This document shows positions 52,901-63,700 of a stretch of DNA of 64,000 nucleotides, one piece after another. Made by a program: the position numbers and the translations under genes. How positions within the stretch are numbered: position 1 is the stretch's first letter; the number at the start of each line of letters is the position of its first letter. Source of the DNA: Actinacidiphila sp. DG2A-62 (GTDB lineage: Bacteria > Actinomycetota > Actinomycetes > Streptomycetales > Streptomycetaceae); the NCBI RefSeq assembly GCF_035825295.1, contig NZ_JAYMGI010000002.1:6834001-6898000 (forward strand). Direction: 5' to 3'. Under the pieces are notes generated by a model, which made no database searches, had not been told where the DNA came from, and saw nothing but the letters and a program-made list of their open reading frames with translations.

Positions 52901-53954
52901 CTTCGGCATCCACGTCATCGGCTCCGCGGTGCGCTGGTCGGAGTTCCGGCCCCGGCTGCGGGACCTGCTGGGCACCAAGTTCGAACTGCGGCTCGGCGAC
53001 ACGCTGGAGTCCGAGGTCGGCGCGCGGGCCGCGGCGGCCGTGCCGCACCAGCCGGGACGCGGCCTGACCTCCAGCGGCCACCACTTCCTCGCCGCGCTGC
53101 CCCGCCTGGACAGCTCCCCGCACACCGAGGACCTCACCGCCGCCACCAAGGAGGCGGTCGCCGAGATCGACGCGTTCTGGACCGGCCGCCCCGCGCCCGG
53201 CGTGCGACTGCTGCCCAGCCGGCTGTCCACCGCTCAACTCCCGCCCCCGGAGGGCGACCTGCGGGTCTGCCTGGGCTGGGACGAGCAGCGCCTCGAACCC
53301 GCCTGGCACGACTTCTCGGTCAACCCGCACCTGATGGTGTTCGGCGACAACGAGACCGGCAAGACCAACGTGCTGCGGCTGATGGTCGACGCCATCACCT
53401 CCCGCTACACCCCCGAGGAAGCCCGCATCATGGTCGCCGACCCCGGCCGCGGCCTGCTCACCGCGGTCCCCGAGGCGTACCGGGTCGGCTACGTCGTCGA
53501 CAGCGAGGCGCTCGGCCAACTGGCCGCGAGCGCCGCCGTGTCGGTCGGCAAGCGGGTGCCCGGCGCCGACATCTCGCCGGAGAACCTGGCCCGCCGCGAC
53601 TGGTGGAGCGGCCCGCTGCTGTTCGTGCTCATCGACGACTACGACCTGTTCTCCGGCGCGCCCGGCTCCCCCTCGCCGATGACGCCGCTGGTGCCGCTGC
53701 TCGCCCAGGCCCCGCACATCGGACTCCACCTGGTGGTCAGCCGCAGCACCTCGGGCGCCATGCGGGCGATGATGGACCCGGTGCTGCGCCGCCTGTGGGA
53801 ACTGGGCAACCCGGCCCTGCTCTTCTCCTACCCGAAGGAGGAGGGCAAGTTCATCGGCGAGGCGAAGCCGCGCACGCTGCCGCCCGGCCGGGCCCAACTC
53901 GTCACCCGCCGCTCGGTCAAGCTCATGCAGACCGGACTGGTGGCCGCCGAATGA
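49960..53954 (+). CDS. eccC: Type VII secretion protein EccC (FtsK/SpoIIIE ATPase), frameshifted as read
   Basis: The motor ATPase of the ESX secretion machine, about 1331 residues once corrected. Two membrane helices lie near residues 40-90 (LMYLPMGLGAGAMVLMF). Three FtsK-type ATPase modules follow, with Walker A motifs GATGSGKSE (about residue 476), GAPRTGKST (about 847) and GDNETGKTN (about 1128). The first frame stops at 51975 because one G is missing at 51960-51961; restoring it gives LPPAPGNGYLKVDT and a continuous protein. The TTG start at 49960 has GGGAG 9 nt upstream; the open frame begins at 49945. The stop overlaps the next ATG (ATGA). Confidence 0.93.
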
Positions 53955-54157
53955 GCCGATCCCGCCCATCCGCCGCGCCCACGGCCGTCCCTACCGCGCC
54001 GGCCCCGCGTCCCGCAGCGGCCGTCCGTGCGACGGCAGCCGCCCGCGCCGCTGCCGGGCCCGCACGCCGTACCGCCGCTGCAGGGCCCGCACGCCGTACC
54101 GCCACCGCCGGTCCGCGGGCCGGCGCCGCACCCCACCGCACAGGAGCGTCGCGATGA
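53951..54157 (+). CDS. Small Ala/Arg-rich ORF coupled between eccC and eccD
   Basis: A 68-codon frame that begins in the ATGA overlapping the eccC stop and ends in the ATGA overlapping the eccD start. The predicted peptide is basic and built of Ala, Pro and Arg, with a 27-bp tandem repeat giving GPARRTAAA/GPARRTATA. It has no recognisable domain. The exact ATGA junctions at both ends suggest that it is translated, if only to couple eccC to eccD. It may instead be a spacer that happens to be open. Confidence 0.4.
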   Translation: MSRSRPSAAPTAVPTAPAPRPAAAVRATAAARAAAGPARRTAAAGPARRTATAGPRAGAAPHRTGASR

Positions 54158-55554
54158 CCACTGCCTCCGTGGTTCCCGCCGCCGGGACCGGCACCGAGGT
54201 GTGCCGGCTGACCGTCCTCGGCCCCGGCGGCAAGGCCGACCTCGCCGTCCCCGTCACGCTGCCGGTCTCCGCGCTGCTGCCGGTCCTGGTCGAGCACGTG
54301 GTCTCCGACGTACGCGACCGGGGCGCGCCGTGGGCGCTGCAACGCCTCGGCGAGCCGCCGCTCGACCCGGACGGCACCCCCGCCGGGCTCGGCCTGCGGC
54401 ACGGCGACGTGCTCCACCTGCGGCCGGTCGACGAGCCGCTGCCCACGCTGCACTTCGACGACATCGCCGACGGCGTCGCCCACGTGGTCGGCGCCCAGCC
54501 GGGACGCTGGCGACCGGAGCTGACCCGCGCGCTCGCACTGACCATGGCCGCCCTCGCCGTCGCCTTCCTCGCGCTCGCCCTGGTCAGCGGCGGTCCCGGC
54601 GACTTCGCCGGCTACGGCTCGGGCATCACCGCGGTGCTGTTCGCGGCGGCCTGCGCGGTCGGCGCCCGGTTCACCGCCGACCGCGGCGCGGTGCTGACCG
54701 CGGGCATCGCCGCGATGGCCATGGCCGGACTGGCCGGACTCGCCTTCCGGACCGGCCCCGGCGGCGGCTTCGACCCCGGCGTGCCCGGCCTGCTGGTCGC
54801 CGCGGGCTGCGTCACCGCCGTCGCCGTCGCGCTGATCGCACTGCGCGCCATGCCCTTCCTGCTGCCCGGCACCGCGGTCGTCGTCGCCGCCGCGGCGGCC
54901 TCCGCCATCGGACTGCGCGCCGCCTTCGACTGGCGGGCCGGCCAGGCCGTCGCCGTCGTCGGGGTCGCCCTCTTCGTCCTCGGCCACTTCGCGCCGCGCA
55001 TCTCGCTGCGCGCGGCACGGCTGCGGGTCCCGCAACTCCCGCACAACGCGGCGGAGTTGCAAGAGGACACCGACCCCGAGCCGCAGGAGCGGGTGGAGCG
55101 CCGGGTGGCCGCCGCCACCTCCTACCTGGACGCCCTCAGCATCGGCTTCGCGCTGTCCTTCGCCGTCGTCTTCTGGTTCACGACCCGCGAACACGGCTGG
55201 ATCGGCTGGGCGTTGCCGCTCGTGCTGGGCGCCGCCGTGCTGCTGCGCTCGCGCGGCCTGTCCGGCACCCTCCAGCGGGTGCCCACCGTCGTCGCCGCCG
55301 GCGCTGGCCTCGCGCTGCTGCTCCTGCAGCAGTGGACCACCGGCGGCCCCGGCCAGCGCGGCGTCGCCGTCGCGCTGCTGGCGCTGACCGCCGTCGCCCT
55401 GCTCGCCGCCGCCTGGCGGCTGCCGTCCACCCGGCTGCTGCCGGTGTGGGGCCACAGCGGCGACATCGCCGAACTGCTCGTCGCGATGGCGCTGCTGCCT
55501 CTGCTCCTGCAACTGCTGCACGTGTACGCGCGGTTGCGCCACATGACCAGCTGA
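54154..55554 (+). CDS. eccD: Type VII secretion membrane protein EccD
   Basis: A 466-residue pore component of the ESX complex. Residues 10-95 form a ubiquitin-like (YukD) domain (EVCRLTVLGPGGKADLAV, LRHGDVLHLRP). About eleven membrane helices follow from residue 130 (LTMAALAVAFLALALVS through LLVAMALLPLLLQLLHV). Domain order and length match EccD. It lies directly after the small coupled ORF and is followed by eccB after 28 bp. Confidence 0.93.
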   Translation: MTTASVVPAAGTGTEVCRLTVLGPGGKADLAVPVTLPVSALLPVLVEHVVSDVRDRGAPWALQRLGEPPLDPDGTPAGLGLRHGDVLHLRPVDEPLPTLHFDDIADGVAHVVGAQPGRWRPELTRALALTMAALAVAFLALALVSGGPGDFAGYGSGITAVLFAAACAVGARFTADRGAVLTAGIAAMAMAGLAGLAFRTGPGGGFDPGVPGLLVAAGCVTAVAVALIALRAMPFLLPGTAVVVAAAAASAIGLRAAFDWRAGQAVAVVGVALFVLGHFAPRISLRAARLRVPQLPHNAAELQEDTDPEPQERVERRVAAATSYLDALSIGFALSFAVVFWFTTREHGWIGWALPLVLGAAVLLRSRGLSGTLQRVPTVVAAGAGLALLLLQQWTTGGPGQRGVAVALLALTAVALLAAAWRLPSTRLLPVWGHSGDIAELLVAMALLPLLLQLLHVYARLRHMTS

Positions 55555-55582
55555 CCCGCCGGAACCGAGAGGAGGACCGCAC

Positions 55583-56923
55583 ATGCAGACCCGACGCGAC
55601 CACGTCCAGGCGTACCAGTTCGCCGTCGGCCGGCTGGCCACCGCACTCGTCAGCGGCGACCCGGGCCGCGGCGACAGCCCCACCCGCCGCGCCTCGCTCG
55701 GCACCTTCTTCGGCGTCGGCATCGTCGTCCTGCTGTGCCTGGGCTTCGGCGTCTACGGCCTGATCTCCCCGGCCCCCGACCACTCCTGGCGCGCCTCGGG
55801 CGCGTACATCGTGGAGAAGGAGACCGGCAACCGCTACCTCTACGTGGACGGCGTGCTGCGCCCGGCCCGCAACTACTCCTCGGTGCTGCTGCTCGCCCGC
55901 GACCACACCGCGCACACCGTCTCCCGCGGCGACCTGGACGGCATCCCGCACGGCGCCGCCGTCGGCATCCCCGGCGCGCCCGACGAGGTGCCCGCGCCCG
56001 CGCAGGTCCTCGGCGGCTCCTGGACCCGCTGCCTGCGCCCGCGGTTCCCCGGCGGGCAGAGCGTCGACTTCAGCCCGGCGGCTGCCACCACCGCCTACCC
56101 CGACGACCGGCAGGCGCTGCTGGCCGGCGCCGACGGCGCCCGCTACCTGCTGTGGCAGGGCGTCAAGTACCGCGTCCCCGACCAGGCGACGCTGGTCGCG
56201 CTCGGCCTCGACACCGACCGTCCGACGCCCGCCCCCGCCGCCTGGCTCGCCGCCGTGCCGACCGGCCGCGCGCTGACCGCGGTACGCCCCGCGGGACTCG
56301 GCAAGCCCGCGGGCACGGTGGACGGACGGGCCGTCACCGTGGGCCAGTTGTTCACCACGACCACCACGGCCGGCGAACGCCACTACTACGTGATGACCGA
56401 GGCAGGGGTGGCCCGTACCACCGCCACCGAGGCCGCGCTGCTGGCCGCGCAGCCGCACGTCCCCCAGCCGATGTCGGTGCGGGCCGCCGCGCTGGCCGCC
56501 GTCAGGCTCGCCGACGACCCGGTCATGGCGGGCGCGCTGCCGGACGTCGCGGGCGCCCCCGCGGTCTCCGCCGACGGGCAGGCGGTCTGCCTGGCCCAGC
56601 ACATCGACGGCGCCGCCCTGGACACCCGGATCGTCCTGGAACGCGGCGCCGCCGCCTCCGGCGCCCGCCCGGTCGTCGTCCCGCCCGGGCACGGCCTGGT
56701 CGTCCGCAGCCGCGAGGACGCGCTGCACAAGGTCACCCACCCCAGGACGTACCTGGTCACCGACGACGGCAGCGCCTACCGGCTGGCCGACGACGACGTC
56801 ACCGCCGCCCTGGGCCTGTCCGGGCTGGTGTCGATGCTGCCCGACGAGGTGATCGCGCTGCTGCCGACCGGGCCCACGCTCACGATGCCCGGCTCGACGG
56901 GCGGGGGAGGCGGCCGTGTTTAA
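55583..56923 (+). CDS. eccB: Type VII secretion protein EccB
   Basis: A 446-residue ESX core component. The short cytoplasmic N-terminus MQTRRDHVQAYQFAVGRL is the EccB signature, followed by one membrane helix (FFGVGIVVLLCLGFGVYGLI, residues 48-67) and a large extracytoplasmic repeat domain (RYLYVDGVLRPARNYSS, YLLWQGVKYRVPD). It ends in a Gly-rich tail. The ribosome site GAGAGGAGG lies just upstream. The 3' end overlaps the next gene by 8 nt. Confidence 0.94.
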   Translation: MQTRRDHVQAYQFAVGRLATALVSGDPGRGDSPTRRASLGTFFGVGIVVLLCLGFGVYGLISPAPDHSWRASGAYIVEKETGNRYLYVDGVLRPARNYSSVLLLARDHTAHTVSRGDLDGIPHGAAVGIPGAPDEVPAPAQVLGGSWTRCLRPRFPGGQSVDFSPAAATTAYPDDRQALLAGADGARYLLWQGVKYRVPDQATLVALGLDTDRPTPAPAAWLAAVPTGRALTAVRPAGLGKPAGTVDGRAVTVGQLFTTTTTAGERHYYVMTEAGVARTTATEAALLAAQPHVPQPMSVRAAALAAVRLADDPVMAGALPDVAGAPAVSADGQAVCLAQHIDGAALDTRIVLERGAAASGARPVVVPPGHGLVVRSREDALHKVTHPRTYLVTDDGSAYRLADDDVTAALGLSGLVSMLPDEVIALLPTGPTLTMPGSTGGGGGRV

Positions 56924-59900
56924 GGGCATACGCTCCCTGCTGCCGCCCGGCCAGCCGCTCCAGTGCCACCCGGCCGGCCACGCGCTGCTGGTCCAGCCCA
57001 AGGGGCGCACCGACCCGGCCGCCCGCCGGTTCGCCGGAGCGCTGGCCCCCGACGACCAGCACACGGTGGTCGTCGTGGACGTGCCCGGCGCCGCCCCCGA
57101 CACCGTCGCGGAGGCCACGGCCCGCGCGCTGGCGGACGTCGGCGGCAGCCTGCGGCTGGTGTTCGGCGGCGGCACCGCCGCGGAGATCCGCAGGGCCGGA
57201 CAGCGGATCTGCGACGAGTTGGGCACGGTCGTGGTGGTGCCCGACGGCGAGGTGGTGCCCACCGCGGGCGGCGGCCTGTACATCCCCGGCGGGCGCGGCA
57301 CCGGATGGCTGCGGATGCGGCCCGGCCGCCCGGCCGAGCACGACTCGATGGGCTTCCCCAAGCCCCGCTGGCAGTACTCGACGCTGGACCGGCCCTGGGT
57401 GACCAGCCCGTACGCGGTGGTCGAGCCGCTGCCCTGCGGGGTGTGGGTGCGCGGCGCGCTGCCCGAGGCCGCGGACGACAACCGCCGCAGGCTCTTCGGC
57501 CGGCTGGCCGTCGACCCGGACGTGATGACCGTGGTCCTGGGCTGCCCCGGCGGCCCCGCGGTGCCGCTCGCGGACGTCGTGCGGTTCTGGGACACCGTGC
57601 TGCCGACGACCCGGTCGCGCGTCCGCTTCGTGCACTTCGGGCCGGTCGCGCTGCCCCAGGAGGGCGAGGCGCTCGGCCAGCAGCTCGCCGACGCGCTGGA
57701 GCACCAGGTGGTGCTGTACACCGGGATGAGCGGTGACGAGCGCGCGGGGGAGGGGGAGGCAGGGGAGCCGGCTGCCGGGTCCGGGAACGCGGTGTCCGTG
57801 GGCGCGGACGGGGCGACCGACGCGGCGGGCGACGCGGCGCGCGGGCGAACGGGTGCCGGGCGATCGGGTGCCGGGCGATCGGGTGCCGGGCGCGCGGGAG
57901 CCGGGGCGGGCGGGCACGACCCGGCGGCGTACGACGGGACGGCGCCGGACGGGATGCCGGCGGCCGGGGGCGAGGCCACCGCGGGCCGCGGCGCCTTCGT
58001 CCGCGAACTCCTGTACACCCCCAGGGGCGAGCAGGACGCACCGCCGCCGCCCGCGCTGCTCGGCGTGCGCGAGCCGCTGGCCGGCTTCCCGTCGCTCGCG
58101 CCCGGCGTCTACGAGTACGCCTTCGACGCGGTGCTGGAAGTCGTCCAGAGCGGGCTGTGGATGCGTCCGCAGACCGAGCCCGTCGACGCCGACGACGTGC
58201 GCCGTATCGCGGCCGCGCCCGGCGACCGGCTCTTCCTCTACCACCGGGGTACGCCGGACGTGGCCGCGCGCATGCGGGCGCTGGCCGAGGACGCGCTGTG
58301 GCGGCTCGGCGCGGCGGCCCGCGAGGCGTTCGTGCTGCGGCCCGCCGACGATCCGGCCGTCGACACCGGCGCGTGGTACGCCGAGCCGATCGCCGTGCCC
58401 GACGCGCGCGAAGCGGTGACCGCGGCGATTCCGCCGCCCGCCCGGCCGGCGGGCACCGCGCCCTGGGCGGTGGAGGCCGCTCAGGCCGCTCAGGTCGCGG
58501 AGGTCGCGGAGGTCGCGGAGGCGGCGCAGGTCGCCGCGTCGGGCGCCGCCGAATCCGGCGCGCCGGCCGCCGAGTCGCGGCACGCGGCCCCCCGCGAGGC
58601 GGTCGCGGCGCCGTTCGAGCCCGAGGTGTGGGCGTCCGCCGCGGAGGATCTGGCCGCCCCGGCCCCCCGGCCCGCCCCGGCCGAGCCCGCGCCGCCGCGC
58701 CCCCCGGAGACCCTGACCGCCGCCCTCCCCCTCCCCGACGGCTGGACCCCGTCCCCCGCCACCGAGTCCGCGGCGATCGCGGACCAGGCGGAGCCGGTCG
58801 CGGCGGCGGTGTCCGCGGGGGCCGCGGTGTCCGCGACGTCCGCGGTGTCCGCGGTGTCCGTGGCGGACGGCGGACCTGCCGAAGCCGCGGCGGCGGACGC
58901 TGACGCGGCGCCGGAGTACCCCGCGTGGTCGGCGGCGAGCGCGGAGCTGCTCCCCACCCCACGCCGCACGGCGGACCACACCCCGGACGCCGAGCCGGTC
59001 GGCCCCGCCGGGCCGGAAGCGACGCCGGACGACGAGCCCTCGACCACCGCGTGGCCGCCCGTCGACAGCGAAGCCCCGGCCGGCGCCGACCAGTTGGCCG
59101 AGGACGCGAACGCGGACGCGGCGCCCGAGCGGGGCGGCCGGCCACCGACCGACACCGAAACTCCCGACCCCACGGGGAAGTCGCCCGCGGACACGGAGGG
59201 GGACGTCGCCGGCGCGGACCCCGCCCCCGCGCGGCAGCCGGCCGCGGGCGGGGGCGCCGACGCCGAGTCGGCGGCCGGCGGCGAAGTCCTGGGCGGGGAC
59301 TGGTCGTTGTCCGCCGGCGTCGGGTCCGGGCGGCCGGAGGCTGGCGGTACGGGCCCCGGGCACGCACCGCGCTCGTCCGCCGACGCGGGTGCCGGGCCCG
59401 AGGGGTCAGCGCGACCGGGGGCCGTACCGCAGTCGCCCGCGCCCGCCGCGGACGGTCACCCGCCGCTGGGCTCCTCTCAGTCGGGTGAGCCGCTCCCGTC
59501 GACCGCTTCCGGGGCGCCGTCGTCGCAGGTGCCCTCCGTGTCCGGTTCCGTGGCCTCGGGTGCCGCGGTGTCGTCCGCCGCGGCACCGCCTGCCGCGCCT
59601 GTCGCGCCGCCCGTTGCGGCTCCTCGGCCCGCGGGGCTGCGGCTGGAGTCCGCCGGGGCGTATCCCGCGGCAGGGGGTGTCGGGGACGCCGCCGGCGGGC
59701 CCGCCGCGCCCGTCGCCCCGGTCGTCCCGACCACCACTGCGGCCGCCCCGGCCGAACCCACCGCCGCGGGCGCGGAGGGCGTGCGGGTGCAGCCCGTGCC
59801 GAAGGGGGCGGCCTGCGCCGTGCCCCCGGAGCGGGGGATCGAGCGGGAGCGGGACTGGGTGCGCAAGACGTTCCGCGCGCAGTTCGACGTGGCGGCGGGC

Positions 59901-60755
59901 ACCGTCTCGCGGGTGATCTCGCAGGTGCCCGGGCTGCGCGGGGCGAGCCGCGAGAAGGCGTCGGACGCGCTGATCGACCTGGTCGCCGTGCGGCTGTACC
60001 TGACCGGGAACAGCGCGGGGGTGGACGCGTCCGTGCGCTCCGCGCGGGTCGGCCCGCACGTGCCGCTGGCCCGCTGCGTGGCCTCCGGGCTGCGCCGGCT
60101 GCCCTCCTTCCGCGGCACCGCCGTGCTGGGCGCGGAGCCGACCGACGCCGAACGCGCCTGGTACCGCGACGGCCGGCTGGTGACCGAGTGGGCGTTCTGC
60201 CCGGCCGTCGCGCTGCCCTGCGACGACCTGCCGCCGCACCCGCGCTTCGTGGTCTGGTCGATGACCGCGCGCCGCACCGCCCTGCTGGACCCCACTGTCC
60301 CCGACCGGGTGGTGTTCCTGCCGGGCACGACGTTCAAGGTGCTGCGGCCGGCCGCCTCCGCGGCCGACCCGGTGCTGATCCGCGAGGTGGCGGCGACCGA
60401 GATCGGCGCGGACGGGCGGGTCACGCCGGGGCGGTCCGCGCTGGACGACCTCGCGCTGGAGAGCCTGGAGCGGGCCGTCGCGGCCCTGGCGCAGGCCCGG
60501 GACGCGGCGCCGGCCGCGGGCGGGACGGACCCGCGCGAGACGGACCCGCGCCGACCCGCCGCGCCGCAGACCCCGCCCGGCCTGATGCCCGCCGCGCGCC
60601 GGCAGCCCGCCGGAACCCGCGGCGCCACGCCGACCGCGCCCACCGCCCAGGGCGCGCAGGGCGCATCCACCGCACCCACTGCACCCACCGCACCGACCGC
60701 ACGACCGAACGGACCCGCGCGGGGCAGCGCGGCACACGAGGGGGCGACGCTGTGA
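56916..60755 (+). CDS. Large ESX-operon protein with degenerate ADP-ribosyltransferase-like C-terminus
   Basis: A 1279-residue protein with no signal peptide. Residues 1-270 form a globular region (HTVVVVDVPGAAPDTVAEAT, LGTVVVVPDGEVVPTAGGG) and a further globular part spans about 360-500. Then comes a long Ala/Pro/Glu-rich disordered section (500-960). Residues 970-1190 resemble an ADP-ribosyltransferase fold: FRGTAVLG (Arg about 1066), ERAWYRDGRLVTEWAFCPA, FVVWSMTARR and DRVVFLPGTTFKVL. The catalytic Glu before the VVFLPGT strand is replaced by Arg, so activity is doubtful. Its place next to eccB suggests a streptomycete-specific ESX component, possibly in the role of EccE, which it does not clearly resemble. 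Start GTG 56916; the stop overlaps the next gene (GTGA). Confidence 0.85.
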   Translation: MFKGIRSLLPPGQPLQCHPAGHALLVQPKGRTDPAARRFAGALAPDDQHTVVVVDVPGAAPDTVAEATARALADVGGSLRLVFGGGTAAEIRRAGQRICDELGTVVVVPDGEVVPTAGGGLYIPGGRGTGWLRMRPGRPAEHDSMGFPKPRWQYSTLDRPWVTSPYAVVEPLPCGVWVRGALPEAADDNRRRLFGRLAVDPDVMTVVLGCPGGPAVPLADVVRFWDTVLPTTRSRVRFVHFGPVALPQEGEALGQQLADALEHQVVLYTGMSGDERAGEGEAGEPAAGSGNAVSVGADGATDAAGDAARGRTGAGRSGAGRSGAGRAGAGAGGHDPAAYDGTAPDGMPAAGGEATAGRGAFVRELLYTPRGEQDAPPPPALLGVREPLAGFPSLAPGVYEYAFDAVLEVVQSGLWMRPQTEPVDADDVRRIAAAPGDRLFLYHRGTPDVAARMRALAEDALWRLGAAAREAFVLRPADDPAVDTGAWYAEPIAVPDAREAVTAAIPPPARPAGTAPWAVEAAQAAQVAEVAEVAEAAQVAASGAAESGAPAAESRHAAPREAVAAPFEPEVWASAAEDLAAPAPRPAPAEPAPPRPPETLTAALPLPDGWTPSPATESAAIADQAEPVAAAVSAGAAVSATSAVSAVSVADGGPAEAAAADADAAPEYPAWSAASAELLPTPRRTADHTPDAEPVGPAGPEATPDDEPSTTAWPPVDSEAPAGADQLAEDANADAAPERGGRPPTDTETPDPTGKSPADTEGDVAGADPAPARQPAAGGGADAESAAGGEVLGGDWSLSAGVGSGRPEAGGTGPGHAPRSSADAGAGPEGSARPGAVPQSPAPAADGHPPLGSSQSGEPLPSTASGAPSSQVPSVSGSVASGAAVSSAAAPPAAPVAPPVAAPRPAGLRLESAGAYPAAGGVGDAAGGPAAPVAPVVPTTTAAAPAEPTAAGAEGVRVQPVPKGAACAVPPERGIERERDWVRKTFRAQFDVAAGTVSRVISQVPGLRGASREKASDALIDLVAVRLYLTGNSAGVDASVRSARVGPHVPLARCVASGLRRLPSFRGTAVLGAEPTDAERAWYRDGRLVTEWAFCPAVALPCDDLPPHPRFVVWSMTARRTALLDPTVPDRVVFLPGTTFKVLRPAASAADPVLIREVAATEIGADGRVTPGRSALDDLALESLERAVAALAQARDAAPAAGGTDPRETDPRRPAAPQTPPGLMPAARRQPAGTRGATPTAPTAQGAQGASTAPTAPTAPTARPNGPARGSAAHEGATL

Positions 60756-63700
60756 ACCGGCAAGTGCTCGTGGTCTCGCCGGACCGGCCCGGCGCGTACC
60801 GCACGCTGACCGAGGCGCTCGCGGACGCCGCCGAGGGCGCGCTGATCACCGTGGGCCCCGGCCGCTACGACGAGGCGCTGCACCTGGTGCGCACGGTCAC
60901 CCTGGCCGCCGAGGGCGAGGGCGGCACGGCCCATGTGCACGCCCCGGCCGGCAGCACGGTGGTGGTGGACGCCGAGGCCGTGCAGATGTCCGGGCTGCTG
61001 CTCACCGGCTCCGACCCGGAGGCCCCGGTGCTCGACGTGCGCCGCGGCCAGGCCGCGCTGGACGGCTGCCGGGTGGCAGGCGAGGCGTGGACCGCGGTGC
61101 TGGCGTGGGACGCCGGCACGGTGGCGCTGCGCGACTGCCAGGTCTCCAACCCCCGCGGCGCCGGCGTGGTGCTGACCTCCGGCGGCGGCAACGTCGTGGA
61201 GCGCACCACCGTCTCGGAGGCCGGCTCGTCGGCCGTGGTCGTCGCCGAGCAGGGCCGGCTGACGCTGCGCTCGTCCACCCTGGACCGCGCCGCCGGGAAC
61301 GGCCTGTGCGTCAACGGCCGGGGCGCGGTGGTCGTCGAGGCCACTCGGATCACCGGCAGCGGCAAGCCGGCGCTGGCCGTCGAGCAGGACGCCCGGGCCG
61401 CGTTGAGCCGGGTGGAGGTCAGCGGCAGCGCCGGCCTGGACGCGTACCTCGCCAGCACCGCGGACGTGACGCTCTCCGACTGCGTGTTCACCGGTTCGCG
61501 CGGCGAGGCGGTGTACGTCAAGGACTGCGCGCCGGTGCTGCGCGACTGCGTGGTCACCGGCGCGGCCCAGGTCGGGCTGCACGCGGCGGCCGGTGGCCGG
61601 CCGGTCCTGGAGCGCTGCCGGATCGAGGGCACCCCGGTCGGCGCGCTGGCCGAGGACGGCGCCGAGATCACCGCGACCGGACTGACCGTGCGCGGCGCCG
61701 CGACCGCCGCGCTGCGGCTGGCCGGCGGAACCGCCCGGCTGACCCGGCTGTCGGTCGCCGACGGCGGCCCCGCCGTGCAGGCGCTCGGCGGCGCGCTGCT
61801 GGAGATGGCCGAGGCCGAGGCCGCGGTGACCGGGAGCACCGGTATCGAACTGGGCGAGCGGGTACGGGCCCGGCTGTCCGAGGTACGGCTGCGGGCCGGC
61901 GGCGGCCCCTCGCCCGTCCCCGCCCTCGCCCTGGCGGACTCCGCGCACGCCGAACTGGACGCCTCGACCGTGGAGGGCGCGGCGGTCGTCGTCGGCACGG
62001 ACAGCGAACTGACCGCCCGTGACAGCGAGTTCCTCGGCTCCGACAGCGACGGCCTGCGGGTCGCCGGCGGCACGCTCACCGCGGTCGGCTGCCGGGTGCA
62101 CGGCGCCCGCGGCCACGGCGTGCTCGTCGCGGCCTCCTCCCGCGCGGAGTTGACCAACTGCACCGTCTTCGACAACGAAGGCGAGGGCATCCGCACCGAG
62201 ACCACCGAGCACGTCGGCGTCCAGGACTGCGAGGTCCGCGACAACTCCGGTGACCCCGGGGGCCGTTCCGGCGGCGGGCGACCCGGCGGCGCCCGGTCCG
62301 GCGACCGGTCTGGCGGTCAGGCCGCGGTCGGCCCGGCCGGCGCAGGGGGCGGCGCGGGACCGGCCAGACTTCCGGTCGTCGGCGCGACCGGCGTCGGCCC
62401 GCTCGCCGAACTCCAGTCCCTGGTCGGCCTGGAGAGCGTCAAGCGCGAGGTCACCGGCCTGATCGACCTGAACAAGATGACCAAGCGGCGCACCGAGATG
62501 GGTCTGCCGATGCCGCCGATGCGCCGGCACCTGGTCTTCGCGGGCCCGCCCGGCACCGGCAAGACCACCGTCGCCCGGCTGTACGGCGCGGTGCTGGCCG
62601 AACTCGGCATCCTGCGCCAGGGCCACATCGTGGAGGTGGCCCGCGCCGACCTGGTCGCGCAGATCATCGGCGGCACCGCCATCAAGACCACCGAGGTCTT
62701 CAACAAGGCGCTGGGCGGCGTGCTGTTCATCGACGAGGCGTACACCCTGACCAACCAGTCCCGCGGCTCGGGACCGGACTTCGGCCAGGAAGCCGTCGAG
62801 ACGCTGATGAAGCTGATGGAGGACCACCGCGACGAGATCGTGGTCATCGTCGCCGGCTACTCGGCGCAGATGGACCAGTTCCTCGCCTCCAACCCCGGCA
62901 TGGCCTCCCGCTTCGCGCGGACCGTCGAGTTCCCCAACTACGAACCGGACGAACTGGTCACCATCGTCCGCGGGCTGTGCGCCAAGCACTACTACGAGCT
63001 GGACGACAGCGCGCTGGAGGCGCTGAACCGCTACTTCGTGGAGGTGCCCAAGGGCGACACCTTCGGCAACGGCCGCGTGGCGCGCAAGATCTTCGAGGAG
63101 ATGATCGGCCGCCAGGCCACCCGGCTCGCCGCGGGGCCGCCGCAGGACGACAGCGCGCTGAGCGTGCTGACCGGCGAGGACGTCACCGAGCCGGCGGCCC
63201 CCGTGACCGGCGACGCCGATCCCGAGCTGCCCGAACTGCCGGGCCTGCGCCGGCTGGCGTCGATGACCGGCCTGGACACCGCGCGTTCCGCGCTGCGCAC
63301 CCGGCTGCGCGCCCTGGCCAAGGCCCGGCAGCGCGGCGGCGCCCAGGCCGAACCGCTCTCGGTGCGCGCCAACATCGTCCTCGAAGGCCCGCCGGGCAGC
63401 GGCCGCCGCTCCCTCGCCGCGCTCTACGGGCGCTGCCTGGCCGAGCTGGGGCTGCTGCCGACCGGCGCCACCCGGCACATCCGGCTGTCCTCGCTGCCCG
63501 CCCGCTGGGCCGAACAGCCCCTGCTGCGCCTCGCGTCGGCGCTGGAGGAGAACGCCGGCGGGCTGCTCGTGCTGGAGTGGACCGAGGCGTTCGAGCAGCG
63601 CAGCCCGCAGTCCCGCGAAGCCGTGCTGGACGCGCTGGCCCGTATCGTCGCGGTGCCGGGCGACACCGTGCTCGCGCTCATCGGCACGCCGGAGCACCTG

